64,000 nucleotides of DNA from Deltaproteobacteria bacterium (GTDB lineage Bacteria > Myxococcota_C > UBA6777): NCBI GenBank assembly GCA_002731275.1, contig PCBK01000051.1, positions 1 through 64,000 of the forward strand, in the 5' to 3' direction. Made by a program: the position numbers and the translations under genes. Positions 24,607 to 35,000 of the stretch are shown piece by piece. Numbering within the stretch: position 1 is the first letter of the stretch; each line of letters begins with the position of its first letter. A model generated the notes under the pieces. The model saw only the letters and a list, made by a program, of their open reading frames with translations, was not told the DNA's origin and searched no databases.

Positions 24607-27547
24607 ATTTGAGCTGGGCGATGAGCGAGGGGACCTGTCGACGAATCCGTATATCTGCATCTCTCCTAAACATTCTGATAAACCGTAGAATCATTCGCTT
24701 GGGGCGGCCGATCTGCACGAGGGCTTGAAGAGCTGCGATGCGGACCGGGTACAGATCGTGTCGTGCGACGGAGAAGAGCGCTCGTATACTCTCTCTGTTC
24801 ATCGGACGCAACAATCCAAGAGAGTCAGCTGTATATTCGCGGACTGATGGGTCCTTATCGTCCAGTAGAGGGAGAAGGCGTTGGCTGAGTGCTTTGCTGT
24901 ACTTGGGAAAACTTCCCAACGCCCTCGCAGCTTCTGCTCGTATCGCCGGGTAAGGGCTCCCAAGGGCTTTTGTCAGTAAGGAGATGGCATCGAGCGCCTT
25001 TGCACCCATTCGACCGATAGCCTCTGCTGCGATACGCTGTAATCGTGGTGAACCTTCACGTAACAACATCATACACTCGGGGAGCGCTGGGAGTGAACGC
25101 GGTCCCCACTGCATCAACGTGTAGATCGCTGAAATTCTCGATATCCCGCTCTTGGATGAACGCAGGAATGCTCTAAGTGTAGGGAGGGTCGAAGGTCCAG
25201 CTCGTCCTAGCATTTTGAGCCCTTCTTGTCTGATAGAGGGCTCTTGGACACGTAGCGCGCTCATCAAAATAGGCATCGCAGCGCGCTTCGGGAAGGTCAC
25301 GTGGGTCAGCAGCTCTGTGACAGTCGCTCGCCATCGCCGATCGTAAAGCATCATCAAGAACTGAGAGAGCAATGGCGCCGAGATGGTTTGTTGTCTCTTG
25401 AAGATCTGCACGAGATGTTTCTGGATGATGGGACGCTTTTGGTCTGTCACATCGACAATATGGGGAGCTATCAAAGGGATGAGTGAAGGCATTTTGTGGT
25501 GTTCTTTGGCAAAGAGCGCGAGCCCAAGAAGCCCATCTTTTCCTTTCTTGACGAGCAATGACCGCAACCACTGTGTCCTCTTCTTGGCGGAAGGTTGGAG
25601 CGTATAGAGTGCTTTGTACAGTTGCCTTCTGATCGCCGGATGGCTGGCAGGCAGCGCTTTCTCAATGGAGGGGATGAGGGATTGTGCGAGTGTCCCGAGG
25701 TGGGAGAGCAATAACGCGCTGGCGAGTAATTGTTCCGACTGAGGTTGCGTTAACATGATCTGCACCATCGAATAGAGCGATGGGGCGAGTGATTGGATCA
25801 GGGCTTTTTGTTGGGCTGTTTGCTCCTTCGACGACTGCTTATGCCATCTCCGAAGCGCACGTAACGCTGCATAGCGAAGGCCACTGTCATCGCGGTTGAT
25901 CTCTGTGGCAAATTGCTGAAAGGCCTGTCTCGCAAAGTCTGGATGGTGCATGAAGGTATGCAAAAATGACAGCGTTGTCATCCTGACTGCCCGGTCTTTG
26001 GGGGCTGTCTCTGAAAACAATACAGACGAAGGCAGGCGCTTGAAATAGACGGGCCATCGAAGGGCCATTGTGGCTAATCTTCGGACCTTTGGAGAGCGAT
26101 GCCTTTGAAGCTGTTGTAGCTGTTTGGCGAAGCGACTCGCGTCTGGACCGATGTAGATCAAGCTGCGTAAGGATTGTATGAGGACTTGTGGATGAGGGTC
26201 TTGCAGTAACGTCTCGAAAACGTTGATCACGCTCTTTGTGCGCTCCAGGCGCCTCAGGACATACGCGACGAGCGCCCGGATCTGCCAGCGTTGATGTCCC
26301 GTCAGCGCGAGCACCCAAGGGAGCTGCTTGTGAAGTGTCGATTGACGCCATGAGATGTGATAGAGCGCCAGCGCCTTTGAGGACCAGCTTCCTGTTTGAA
26401 GTGTTTGTGGTATCGAACGGATAATCTTCTTGGTGTGTGGTTGGTTGTCGAGCTTGGACCATGTAAAAAGCGCGGCTCTTTGTACGCGCATGTTCTTGTC
26501 GAGCAGACCTTTTTGCAAGTAGGAGAGCTTCTCTGTCTCCTGCAGAGGGAGATATTGGATGAGATACATGAGCTGCTTACGGACTGTGGATGATGTATCT
26601 CGTACACATTGTTCGATCAATGTTTTGAGTTGGACCCGAGGGAGAGGGATGTTGGTTTGTCTTCTCAGTAAGTAAATGAACTCATCTCTGATACGTGCGG
26701 AGGGATCTCGTAACAGATGTCTCCAACCTCCTTGCATGAGGAGACTTTGGATGTAGATGGGAGGGAGCGCCGCGATAAGGCGAAGTGTGCGCAACCGGAC
26801 GCGCTTGCTTTTGGCGCGAAGCAGCCGCTTGGATGTTCGCTTTCTATCGAAAAGTCTTGCGTACAAGTAGGTATACCACTTCTGTATGGCCTCTCCTCGC
26901 AGAGACACCTGTGTCTGTATATGACGGAATTGTCGATCGTTCGCGGAGGTGATCAATGCCTCTGCGATATCTGTTTGTTGCTGTTCATAAGCGTATGTAA
27001 CGAGCGCGTCGAGGCTCTGTAGGGAGAGGGAGTGGGGGGCGCGCGCGATCGTTTGAAGCCGTTTGGCGAAAGATGTCGATTGTGGAGCGTTACGTAACAA
27101 AGCGATAAGCGCGAGTGAGCGTTCTTCTCCGTGTTGTTGGAGTGCGCGAAGAAGAGCCGGATGGATACTTCGCTGACGTCGATGAGGTCGCCAGTGTCGG
27201 AGTGCATTGCGTCGACATCGAGGCTGTGGTGAAGAGAGTAGACCTTCCAGTATCGGGCGACTTTGTCGGGGGTAGTGTTTTGCCCACTGACCAGCAAGCG
27301 CGCGCAGCCAGGGACGCTCTGCACATAATTGTCCGAGGGCAAGTGCGAGCAATCCCTTCGAAAGGAAAGGGAACGTTTTGACGTGTTCAAGAGCAAGCGC
27401 TCGTTGCCAGGGGTCAGCTGAAGCGAGTTGTCGACGGAGTTGACTTTGTGTGGTGAGTGGCTGTTTGCTGACTCGTCTGGTCTGTGTTGGGATGCAACCC
27501 ACGAGGGAGAGGGACAGGATAACGAGGAGAGGGGCGTAATATTTCAT
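24599..27547 (-). CDS. HEAT-repeat lipoprotein
   Basis: A 982-residue lipoprotein starting at the ATG at 27547 (MKYYAPLLVILSLSLVGC, lipobox LVGC). The rest is almost entirely HEAT / PBS-lyase-type helical repeats (for example IQAEAARALGSFPKYSKALSQRLLPLLDD-like units, about 35 residues each), most regular in the last 200 residues. Such solenoids are protein-binding scaffolds. The ATG overlaps the stop codon of the preceding gene (ATGA), so translation is probably coupled; there is no separate ribosome site. The two genes form an operon. Arg, Gln and Leu are over-represented. The partner and role are unknown. The gene converges on the amine oxidase gene with an 8-base overlap of the coding ends. 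Confidence 0.75.
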   Translation of the reverse strand: MKYYAPLLVILSLSLVGCIPTQTRRVSKQPLTTQSQLRRQLASADPWQRALALEHVKTFPFLSKGLLALALGQLCAERPWLRALAGQWAKHYPRQSRPILEGLLSSPQPRCRRNALRHWRPHRRQRSIHPALLRALQQHGEERSLALIALLRNAPQSTSFAKRLQTIARAPHSLSLQSLDALVTYAYEQQQTDIAEALITSANDRQFRHIQTQVSLRGEAIQKWYTYLYARLFDRKRTSKRLLRAKSKRVRLRTLRLIAALPPIYIQSLLMQGGWRHLLRDPSARIRDEFIYLLRRQTNIPLPRVQLKTLIEQCVRDTSSTVRKQLMYLIQYLPLQETEKLSYLQKGLLDKNMRVQRAALFTWSKLDNQPHTKKIIRSIPQTLQTGSWSSKALALYHISWRQSTLHKQLPWVLALTGHQRWQIRALVAYVLRRLERTKSVINVFETLLQDPHPQVLIQSLRSLIYIGPDASRFAKQLQQLQRHRSPKVRRLATMALRWPVYFKRLPSSVLFSETAPKDRAVRMTTLSFLHTFMHHPDFARQAFQQFATEINRDDSGLRYAALRALRRWHKQSSKEQTAQQKALIQSLAPSLYSMVQIMLTQPQSEQLLASALLLSHLGTLAQSLIPSIEKALPASHPAIRRQLYKALYTLQPSAKKRTQWLRSLLVKKGKDGLLGLALFAKEHHKMPSLIPLIAPHIVDVTDQKRPIIQKHLVQIFKRQQTISAPLLSQFLMMLYDRRWRATVTELLTHVTFPKRAAMPILMSALRVQEPSIRQEGLKMLGRAGPSTLPTLRAFLRSSKSGISRISAIYTLMQWGPRSLPALPECMMLLREGSPRLQRIAAEAIGRMGAKALDAISLLTKALGSPYPAIRAEAARALGSFPKYSKALSQRLLPLLDDKDPSVREYTADSLGLLRPMNRESIRALFSVARHDLYPVRIAALQALVQIGRPKRMILRFIRMFRRDADIRIRRQVPSLIAQLKST

Positions 27548-28302
27548 TTGGTTTTGGTGTCGACGCGGACATATTGCCATGTCGGTGTGTGAGAGGAATC
27601 GAGATAGCGGATACTCAGGCGATTGGCACCCCAGCTACGGAGCTGATAGCCACCAAAACGCCCCCAGAAGGTGCGTTTTCCGATCTTGCTACTGCCCCAC
27701 TTGTGACGTCCGATGTATGTATTTGGCAGTGAAGGGCGTGCGTGGAACTGAGCGATCACTTCGAGATGCTTAGAGAATTTGTGTTTGACAGCGCCCTGCA
27801 ATGTGACATAGCTGACTTGATCATGTCGTTTAATCCAGATGAGCCAGCCGTTCTTTTTCTCCCTCCAAAGTCCGATGAGCGGGAATTGTGTCCCCTTTTT
27901 GGGAGGAATGTATCGTCTATATAGCGTCGGTTTGCCATACGACCGCTTGGCCCGAAAGAGATCTGCGCTGAGCATTTGTATGCGAAATCCACCAAAGGAG
28001 CGCCAGTAATGTCTTTTTTTGTAGCGTGTTGAGTGGAATGTTCTTCCGATGTAGTGGGGTGTGGTGCTTTGTGTTGGGTACACCTCCGCGATACGATCTC
28101 CCTGAATGTGTTGTGTGTGGGGTGGATAGACATCTTTGAGCAGGTAGCGGTTGTTGGCTTTTTGCGCGATGTGGATCAAGCGCGTACCCTTCTGGCTTGT
28201 CCAATACCCTTCGAGTTGTGGCTTTGGTTGGGACTTAGGCGCTGCCCACACATGTTGTAAAAGGCACCCCGCAAAGAGTCCTACAAGGATCAGCGTACGC
28301 AC
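27544..28302 (-). CDS. Secreted protein with duplicated ~100-residue module
   Basis: The GTG at 28302 is chosen because GAGGAG lies 8 bases upstream and the product then opens with a signal peptide (LILVGLFAGCLL ... HVWA-APK). The 252-residue protein is two copies of one module. Each copy has L-x-G-x-W ... WLIxI-type strand (LEGYWTSQKGTRLIHI at 30; LIGLWREKKNGWLIWI later) and a C-terminal YIGR ... FWGRFGG segment (YIGRTFHS...WRSFGGFRI at 84; YIGRHKWG...WGRFGGYQL near 205). The pattern suggests a beta-rich lipocalin-like fold, but I do not recognise a family. It overlaps the HEAT lipoprotein gene by 4 bases (ATGA), so both should be made together in the envelope. Confidence 0.65.
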   Translation of the reverse strand: MRTLILVGLFAGCLLQHVWAAPKSQPKPQLEGYWTSQKGTRLIHIAQKANNRYLLKDVYPPHTQHIQGDRIAEVYPTQSTTPHYIGRTFHSTRYKKRHYWRSFGGFRIQMLSADLFRAKRSYGKPTLYRRYIPPKKGTQFPLIGLWREKKNGWLIWIKRHDQVSYVTLQGAVKHKFSKHLEVIAQFHARPSLPNTYIGRHKWGSSKIGKRTFWGRFGGYQLRSWGANRLSIRYLDSSHTPTWQYVRVDTKTK

Positions 28303-28541
28303 GTTTTTTTCTCCTCTGTGCAAAGCGGATACGTCACAGCGTAGCAAAGACACTGTGTCTTTGTCCAATGGCTGATTCGGCTTGACGGAGAGGGCCTTGA
28401 GCACGTATACCAAAAAATCTTCATACGAATAGATCGCCGCGAGTGTTGATGCGTTTCAGTGCAAAGTAAAAAACTCTGTGCTTTGATCAGCCTACGAATA
28501 AACGAAAAACATCCCAAACGACAATGACGAGGGAGGTTAGA

Positions 28542-31500
28542 ATGGTGAGAATGTGGATCTGGTGTATCATGTGTCTGTGTGTTCCGGCCCTGACGTGGGC
28601 CCAAACTGGAGCAGACCCAGCACCTACACGACCTGACGTCAAACCCGAACAGGTGACAGTGTATGTCCCCTACCAGAAGATCGGAAAGTTGCTGCAAAAA
28701 GAGGGCATCTTTCTGACCAAGCTGCAGTACCACACGCTCAAAAATGAGCTCGCACAATTACGTGCAAAGACCAAGCAGCGCGCGCCGATTGCGTCCTTCT
28801 TACAAAGCGCGCGTTATGAAGGCACGGTCAACGACAACGGTGTTCGTCTTCACGCGACGTTGACGCTGCAGTTGATGGAGAAAGATCGTTGGGCCATTGT
28901 CCCCATTCCTTTCTCTGGTTTGCCCTTGTTGTCGGCAAAACTCGACAACAAGCCCGCTTATCTCTTTACCTCTGGTCACCCCAAACGACTCTTTTTGCTC
29001 GCACGTGGAAAGGGCTCACACTCCCTTCAGCTCTCCTTTGCCGGTCCTGTATTGCGACGCTCTGCTTCCAGAGCCATCCACTTTCAGATCCCATCGACAC
29101 CCCAGACGCACGTGCGGATCAGCTTCGCGGGGAGTGGCTGGCAGCTCGTCATGAACGGCCAAAAAACACCTCTGAAGCTTCGCGATGATAAGAAGTCCAT
29201 GCTGCTCGATGCACAGCTCGGCCCACAGCGAAACTTGCAGCTCAACTGGTTCCCCAAGCAAGATTTAGGGAACGTTAAAAAGACGCTCTACTCCGCAAAA
29301 ATCCAGGTCGAATCGACCATCGAAGATGGACTCAATCGTTCGATCTTCCAGGTCAATGTCCACGTCCTTCGTGGCAAAACACAAGAACTCAAGCTCTCCA
29401 TTCCCAAAGCCCACAAATTGATCGCAGTTGAAGGTGGGCGCCGTCTCAAGCAGTGGTTTGTGTTGCCTTCTAAGGTCAAGGGGACGCGTATCTTGCGTCT
29501 GCGATTTCACAAAGCCTGGAAGGGCCGACAATTGATCCGTCTCGAATGTGAGCGCATCCTCCCCAAAAAAGAGCGCGCGCTTGAGGTCCCAATGGTCAGC
29601 GTCCTCGGTGCACAGTGGCAGCATGGTGGCGTCGGACTCTATGCAGGTGCAGGCTTACAGTTGAAAGTGACAGGTGACAAAGGCCTGATGCAAATGGATG
29701 CTTCGGAGTACGCGACACAGTACCGTACCTCCGTGCCAGAGAAAGCCTATACGTTCATCAAGCCAGGCTTCTCGCTACGTGTCGCTTTGCAAAAGATCAA
29801 ACCACGTGTTCGTGCAGAGCTTGCACACTTCGTCGAGCTCGATGGTGAACAAGCGACACTCCACACCAAAGCGACCTTTAAGATCGAGCGCGCGGGTGTG
29901 TTTCGCTTTCGTTTCCAGTTGCCTCAGGGCTGGGAATTGCGCGATGTAAAATGTCCGATGATGCAAGACTACTTCATCGAAGAGAAAGCCCCCAAGCACC
30001 TCGTCGTCGTGTTTAAGCAAAAAGTAGGTGGACCCAAGACGACAAGCCACATCTCTCCCTCTCGTTTGTGGACGCGGATTCGTCGTGTTATCGGTTGGCA
30101 TGCGATGTCACAGATGGGCCCCAAAAATGTCGTCGTCTTGCGCAAACGACTGCGCAGCAAGAACGCCGTCGCGCAACTGGAACAGTTGTTTGTCAAACAC
30201 CGTACACAAGCGAGTGGTGCGGTGGTTTGTCGTTTGAAGATGCGCCGCGCGTTGGGGATTGGTAAGGCGCTCGCGTTGCCACTTCCACGACCATTGGGGC
30301 TGGAAAATGAGAAGGGTGTGATCTCCTTGTCTGTGCCTTCTCACCTTGAACTTCGTTCCTCCAAACTCAAAAGTCTGATGACGATTGATCAGCTCGATCA
30401 ATTACCACGTCTCTCTGGTCTTCGTTTTGCGACACGTCAGGCGTTTCGATACGCTGTGCGTCCTGCCTCTGGCGAGGTGATCCTGCGCAAAAAAGCGACG
30501 GCCATTGAGACCAAGATCTGGTTGCCTGTCACCATGCGCGAAGATGGTTTCCGCCTCGAAGGTCGAATCCGTTTTAGGGTCCGTTTTGCTGGGACAAAGA
30601 CGCTCCACTTTACCGCTCCCAAAGCCTGGATGAAGCAGCTTCAGATCACGTCCAACAAACGAGAAGTTCACAAAAAAGTCGTCAAAGACCGCGTCGAGTA
30701 CGAACTCGTCCTCGAACGAAAAGTCCCCCGCGATGGATACTATGACCTGACGTTTGTCGTGCAAGAGCGCTTTAAAAAGACCATGAAGATCGGTGAAGCC
30801 AAGCAGCTGACATTGACCGCGATCTCGACCCCCAAAGCCTTTCGGCAGACTGTCTATTGGGGCTTGAAAAAGGACGAGTCGCTCTCCCTCGCGGTCATCA
30901 AAAAGAAAGGGTTTCAGCGCGTCGATGCCTCAGACCTGCCTGGGTTTGTCAGCAAAAAAGACATGTCTCATTACCTCTCTTCTCGGGACAAGACGTTGTC
31001 GCCTGTTCAGATTGCGATCCGGAAACATCAGTATGCCGAGGTGTTGAGCGCCGTTGTGCCTCGCCTGCATCTGGACGCCGTCTTGAATTCGGATGGTGAC
31101 CTCGACGTACTCGCGTTGCTTCGTGTACAAAACCGTGGTCGACAGTTCCTCAAATTGAAGCTACCTAAAGGGGCGAAAGTCCTCGGGATGAGAGTGGCCC
31201 ATAAAGATCGTTATCGTTTTGAGTTGGACAAAAAAGGCGAGCTGCTCATCGATCTCGCCCAACAAACAAGCGGTAAACCGTTTATCATCGCTGTCCGTTA
31301 CCAGTACAAACCCAAACACAGCGCTGGACACTTCAAGATCAATGGTCCCCTTGTGCTCGACACGCCTGTGTTGCAATCCACGATGAGAACGTATCTTCCA
31401 CCTCGTTACAGTTACACACACTTCGCGACAAGTATGTGGCATCGCTACAATACGTTAGGGCTGTGGTCGTTGTTGCGGGACACATTTTGGGGGCGTGAAT

Positions 31501-32096
31501 TGCGTCGGTTGTCGAGCTACCCATCTGATGAGTATTCCTTGATCAGCGGCGCGCCTTCGATCTCACGAAAAATGCCACGTCGGGGACGCACATTCCGATT
31601 TTATGGGCAAAAGCAGCAGATCCACTTGACCATCTCTTACAGACGTTCGATCTGGCAGGGGATCTTTGAGTTTGCGATCTTCTTGCTCGTGTTCTTCGTC
31701 ATGATCGGTGTAGAACGTCGCCAGTCTGTCGCCGTGAGTGCGATACAGTGGGTCTTCGGCAGTATTGTGTTGCTCGTCGTGCTTGGTGCTTTTCTGCCTG
31801 GAGATACGATTCAATTTACTTACGCAGCGTTCCTCGGTGTCTTGACTGCGGCGACGTACTGGATGGGCTTTGGTTTCTATCACTTCCTGGAGACAAAGGT
31901 CGCAGGTGACGATGATACACCACCTTTTGGCTTCTTGTCTGAGAGTGATGACGACGATTCACCCGAAGTCTCATCATCACAGGATGCTCCTGTTGAGACT
32001 GAAACGACTGTTGGAGCAACAGAGGAAGAGACATCCAAGACACCCGAAGAGAAACCTGAAGAGCAAGAGACAAAAGGTGATAAGGAGGCGGAATAA
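28542..32096 (+). CDS. Giant membrane-anchored protein, single ectodomain module
   Basis: The start is ATG 28542, five bases after GGGAGG; an earlier ATG at 28524 lies upstream of that site. The 1184-residue product has a signal peptide ending near TWA-QTG and a long beta-rich extracytoplasmic region. Residues about 75-160 contain an F/Y-EG-x-V motif (YEGTVNDNGVRLHATLTLQL) that recurs twice in the next gene. The ectodomain ends near RTYLPPRYSYTHF. Three hydrophobic segments lie between about 1037 and 1115 (IFEFAIFLLVFFVMIG, WVFGSIVLLVVLGAFL, LGVLTAATYWMGFGF), followed by a strongly acidic cytoplasmic tail (EETSKTPEEKPEEQE). The family is not recognised. Its stop overlaps the next start (TAATG). 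I infer one subunit of an envelope complex built with the product of 32096. Confidence 0.7.
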   Translation: MVRMWIWCIMCLCVPALTWAQTGADPAPTRPDVKPEQVTVYVPYQKIGKLLQKEGIFLTKLQYHTLKNELAQLRAKTKQRAPIASFLQSARYEGTVNDNGVRLHATLTLQLMEKDRWAIVPIPFSGLPLLSAKLDNKPAYLFTSGHPKRLFLLARGKGSHSLQLSFAGPVLRRSASRAIHFQIPSTPQTHVRISFAGSGWQLVMNGQKTPLKLRDDKKSMLLDAQLGPQRNLQLNWFPKQDLGNVKKTLYSAKIQVESTIEDGLNRSIFQVNVHVLRGKTQELKLSIPKAHKLIAVEGGRRLKQWFVLPSKVKGTRILRLRFHKAWKGRQLIRLECERILPKKERALEVPMVSVLGAQWQHGGVGLYAGAGLQLKVTGDKGLMQMDASEYATQYRTSVPEKAYTFIKPGFSLRVALQKIKPRVRAELAHFVELDGEQATLHTKATFKIERAGVFRFRFQLPQGWELRDVKCPMMQDYFIEEKAPKHLVVVFKQKVGGPKTTSHISPSRLWTRIRRVIGWHAMSQMGPKNVVVLRKRLRSKNAVAQLEQLFVKHRTQASGAVVCRLKMRRALGIGKALALPLPRPLGLENEKGVISLSVPSHLELRSSKLKSLMTIDQLDQLPRLSGLRFATRQAFRYAVRPASGEVILRKKATAIETKIWLPVTMREDGFRLEGRIRFRVRFAGTKTLHFTAPKAWMKQLQITSNKREVHKKVVKDRVEYELVLERKVPRDGYYDLTFVVQERFKKTMKIGEAKQLTLTAISTPKAFRQTVYWGLKKDESLSLAVIKKKGFQRVDASDLPGFVSKKDMSHYLSSRDKTLSPVQIAIRKHQYAEVLSAVVPRLHLDAVLNSDGDLDVLALLRVQNRGRQFLKLKLPKGAKVLGMRVAHKDRYRFELDKKGELLIDLAQQTSGKPFIIAVRYQYKPKHSAGHFKINGPLVLDTPVLQSTMRTYLPPRYSYTHFATSMWHRYNTLGLWSLLRDTFWGRELRRLSSYPSDEYSLISGAPSISRKMPRRGRTFRFYGQKQQIHLTISYRRSIWQGIFEFAIFLLVFFVMIGVERRQSVAVSAIQWVFGSIVLLVVLGAFLPGDTIQFTYAAFLGVLTAATYWMGFGFYHFLETKVAGDDDTPPFGFLSESDDDDSPEVSSSQDAPVETETTVGATEEETSKTPEEKPEEQETKGDKEAE

Positions 32097-35000
32097 TGGT
32101 TGCTTATCGCAAAACATGGTGTTGGGCGATCTGTCTCGCGGTGTGGGCTGTGTTCGGTGTTGGACACAGTGACGCGCGCAAGCCTCCTCGCTCAACTCTC
32201 CATATCTCGGCGTGGAAGAAGGCAAAGCCAGCTCTACGTGTGATGCGTCCTACGCTGACAACGGTGACGCCAAAACAGACAGGTAAGCCGGCCTTTGGTG
32301 TGCGCTGGGTGCCCTCGAAAGTCTGGGGGGAGATGACACGTCGTCAGCGCCCTGGTGTCGTGATGACATACGATGAGTGGCGCAAGAAATGGCACCAATT
32401 CCATCGTCGATTGCGTGCACAGCAAACCCCCAAGCAGGCAGCATCTGCGTTTCAGGCGCTGCGTTTTGAGGGTGAGGTCAAAGGACAACAACTCCATTGG
32501 AATATGAAGCTACGTGTGCAGTTGTTGAAGATCGGCTGGCATACGCTCTCACTGCCACTTCGTGGGATGCGCGTGGCCTCCGTTGAATTGAAGGGGTTGA
32601 AGGGCTCCTTGCGTAGAGTCGGGCAAGCCTATCGCCTTCATGTGTTGGGGCAGGGACTCGGTACCATTGCGCTCACAGGTGTGAGTAAGATCAAAAAAAC
32701 TCCATCTGGTCGTGTCTTCGCGCTCTCTTTTCCTTCAACTGCGCGCTCGATGCTTCGTTTTCATCTGCCTGCAGGCCAGGAAGTCCGACTCAATCAGAGC
32801 GGATTTCAGGTCTCCACAGGGCAGAAGGAGACGTTGGTGTGGGGCGGCTTGCAAAAGGGCTCAAATCTGACGTTGACCTTTCGGGCCGTTGAAGGGCAGG
32901 CGAGACAAGATGGTATGCTCTCGGCGAAGGTCGACTCCTTCTACGACATCCGCGCTGGTTTGCAATGGCTCGATACGATCGTCCAGCTACGTGTCTCTTT
33001 GGGAGAGCGTCAGGTCGTGAAGCTTGCGATCCCCAAAGGGTTCAATCTTGTCGATATTAAGGGGCAGTCATTGTCCCACTTTGCTGTCGATAAAAAGAAG
33101 GGACTTTTGACGATCAGCCTTCGCGAACGTGCACGTCGTGGACGTTCCTCTTTTCGTCTTCGCTGGGTGCGCAAGCAAGCGGCGAAACAGCTCGCGCTGC
33201 GTCCACTTCGTGTCCTCTCAACTTATGAACAGACAGGTCTACTCGTCCTTGGCGTGGCAGCTTTGTTAGACGTTCGTTTGGGGACATTGCGACACGCACG
33301 TCGTGTCGAGGTTGGTCGAAGAGGCCAACACTTCGGAACACTTCGCCGTGAAGTGATGGCGTTCTCTACATGGCGGCAGGACGCGCTCGTCCAATTATCA
33401 GTCAAGCCAACACCTCTTCACTTTGAGGTTGAACAATCCCTTCACGTCGCGTGTACAGAGCGGCAAGCCCGCTTGACTGCGATGTTGACTGTGCAGGTCC
33501 GTTCCGGTCGTTTGCATAAGATCCGTTGGAAGCATCAACCTGGTTGGCAATTGTCCGAGTTACTTGACCGGCATGGTCGGGCCATTCATCACTGGAAGAA
33601 AGATGGATTTTGGCACGTTGAGTGGTCCAAGCCTCTCCAGCGTGGGCGTAAGCATATCCTGCGGTTGTCACTTCTTAAGAGTTTGACCTTGCCGGAGAAA
33701 GGTAAGGTTGGCTTGGAGGTTCCGTCCTTTGATGTCGAAGGTGCCAAGCGGCAAGAGGGTGAACTGACCTTCTCCTACCCCTCGTTCTACGATGGTCGTA
33801 TGCATGCAGCGGCGCGTCTGCGTCGACTTCCTCTGTACAATCCAAAAAAAGGTGGTACAACGCACATCGAGCGTTGGAAGATCCTTGGTGTACCGTACAA
33901 GGGGCGTCTTGTCCTCTCAAGGCGTGCGTCTCGTGTCCAACTCTTGACGGTCAGCCGCTATGTCCTCAAGCAAGATGCTCTGGAGGGGGATCTTGATGTG
34001 TACTTCCATATTACTGGTGCCGGGACAAAGAAGCTGTCATTGGCGTTACGTCATGGTCAGGGGCTGAATCTCCAATGGATGCCTCGTCGGGCTCGTATCG
34101 TCGAGAAACATAAGCGCGTTCTCAAAGATGGGACGTTGTTGCTCGATCTGACACTCTCTCGTGAGCACTTTGGTCGCCTCGCGATGACGCTACGTTTCAA
34201 GAAGCGCTTCGAGAAGACGCCTTCGACACTTGCGCTGCCGATGTTGTCCGGTCGTGGGATTGTTGAACGTGGATACCTTGCGGTCTACTCGGAGTCATCT
34301 TCCAAGATTAAAGTCACCCCTTTGTTTGCTCAGGAGGTCGACCCACTCGCTGTCCCAAGTCCTCTTCAATCTGGAATGACAGGCAGCGCGCTGTTTGCCT
34401 ACCGCTACAGCCAACCCAAGCGACAGCTGACATTGCAGCGCAAGGCGCTTGGTCAATCACTGAAGAGACATCCGGTTATTCGACACTTCTCGTTACATGG
34501 GTTGTGTGAAGGTGGCGATGTGATGAAGGTGAAGGCGACCTATCAACTCGATAACCAGGGCTTGTCTGTCTTTCAGGCGACGCTCCCTGCGAAGGCCGAA
34601 TTATGGGGTGTGGATGTGCAAGGGCGTGGGGTCAAGCCCATGGCCAAAGGACAACACGTCAGGATCGCGTTGCCGCAGCAAGGGCGAGGGCTTGTAACTG
34701 TGAGGTTGCACTACTCGATCAAACTGGCTGACAGTCTGCCTGCGCGCAGCGGAGCGATTAAGATCTTCGCTCCAAAGGTTTCCTACCCAATCATCCAGAG
34801 CGCGTGGATGGTGTACGCACCTCACAGGTATAGACCTGTTGGGATGCGTTCTCCTTTCCCTGTGAGTGGTGTGCTCAAACCACGCGCTCTCGTCGAGACC
34901 ATCGTGAAAGTTGTGAAGCGATATCCTAACGAGGTCTTTATCCTGGTGCTCTTTTTGCTTGGGTTGATCTTGCGGGTACACCTGCTGGCGCTTCTTTCCT

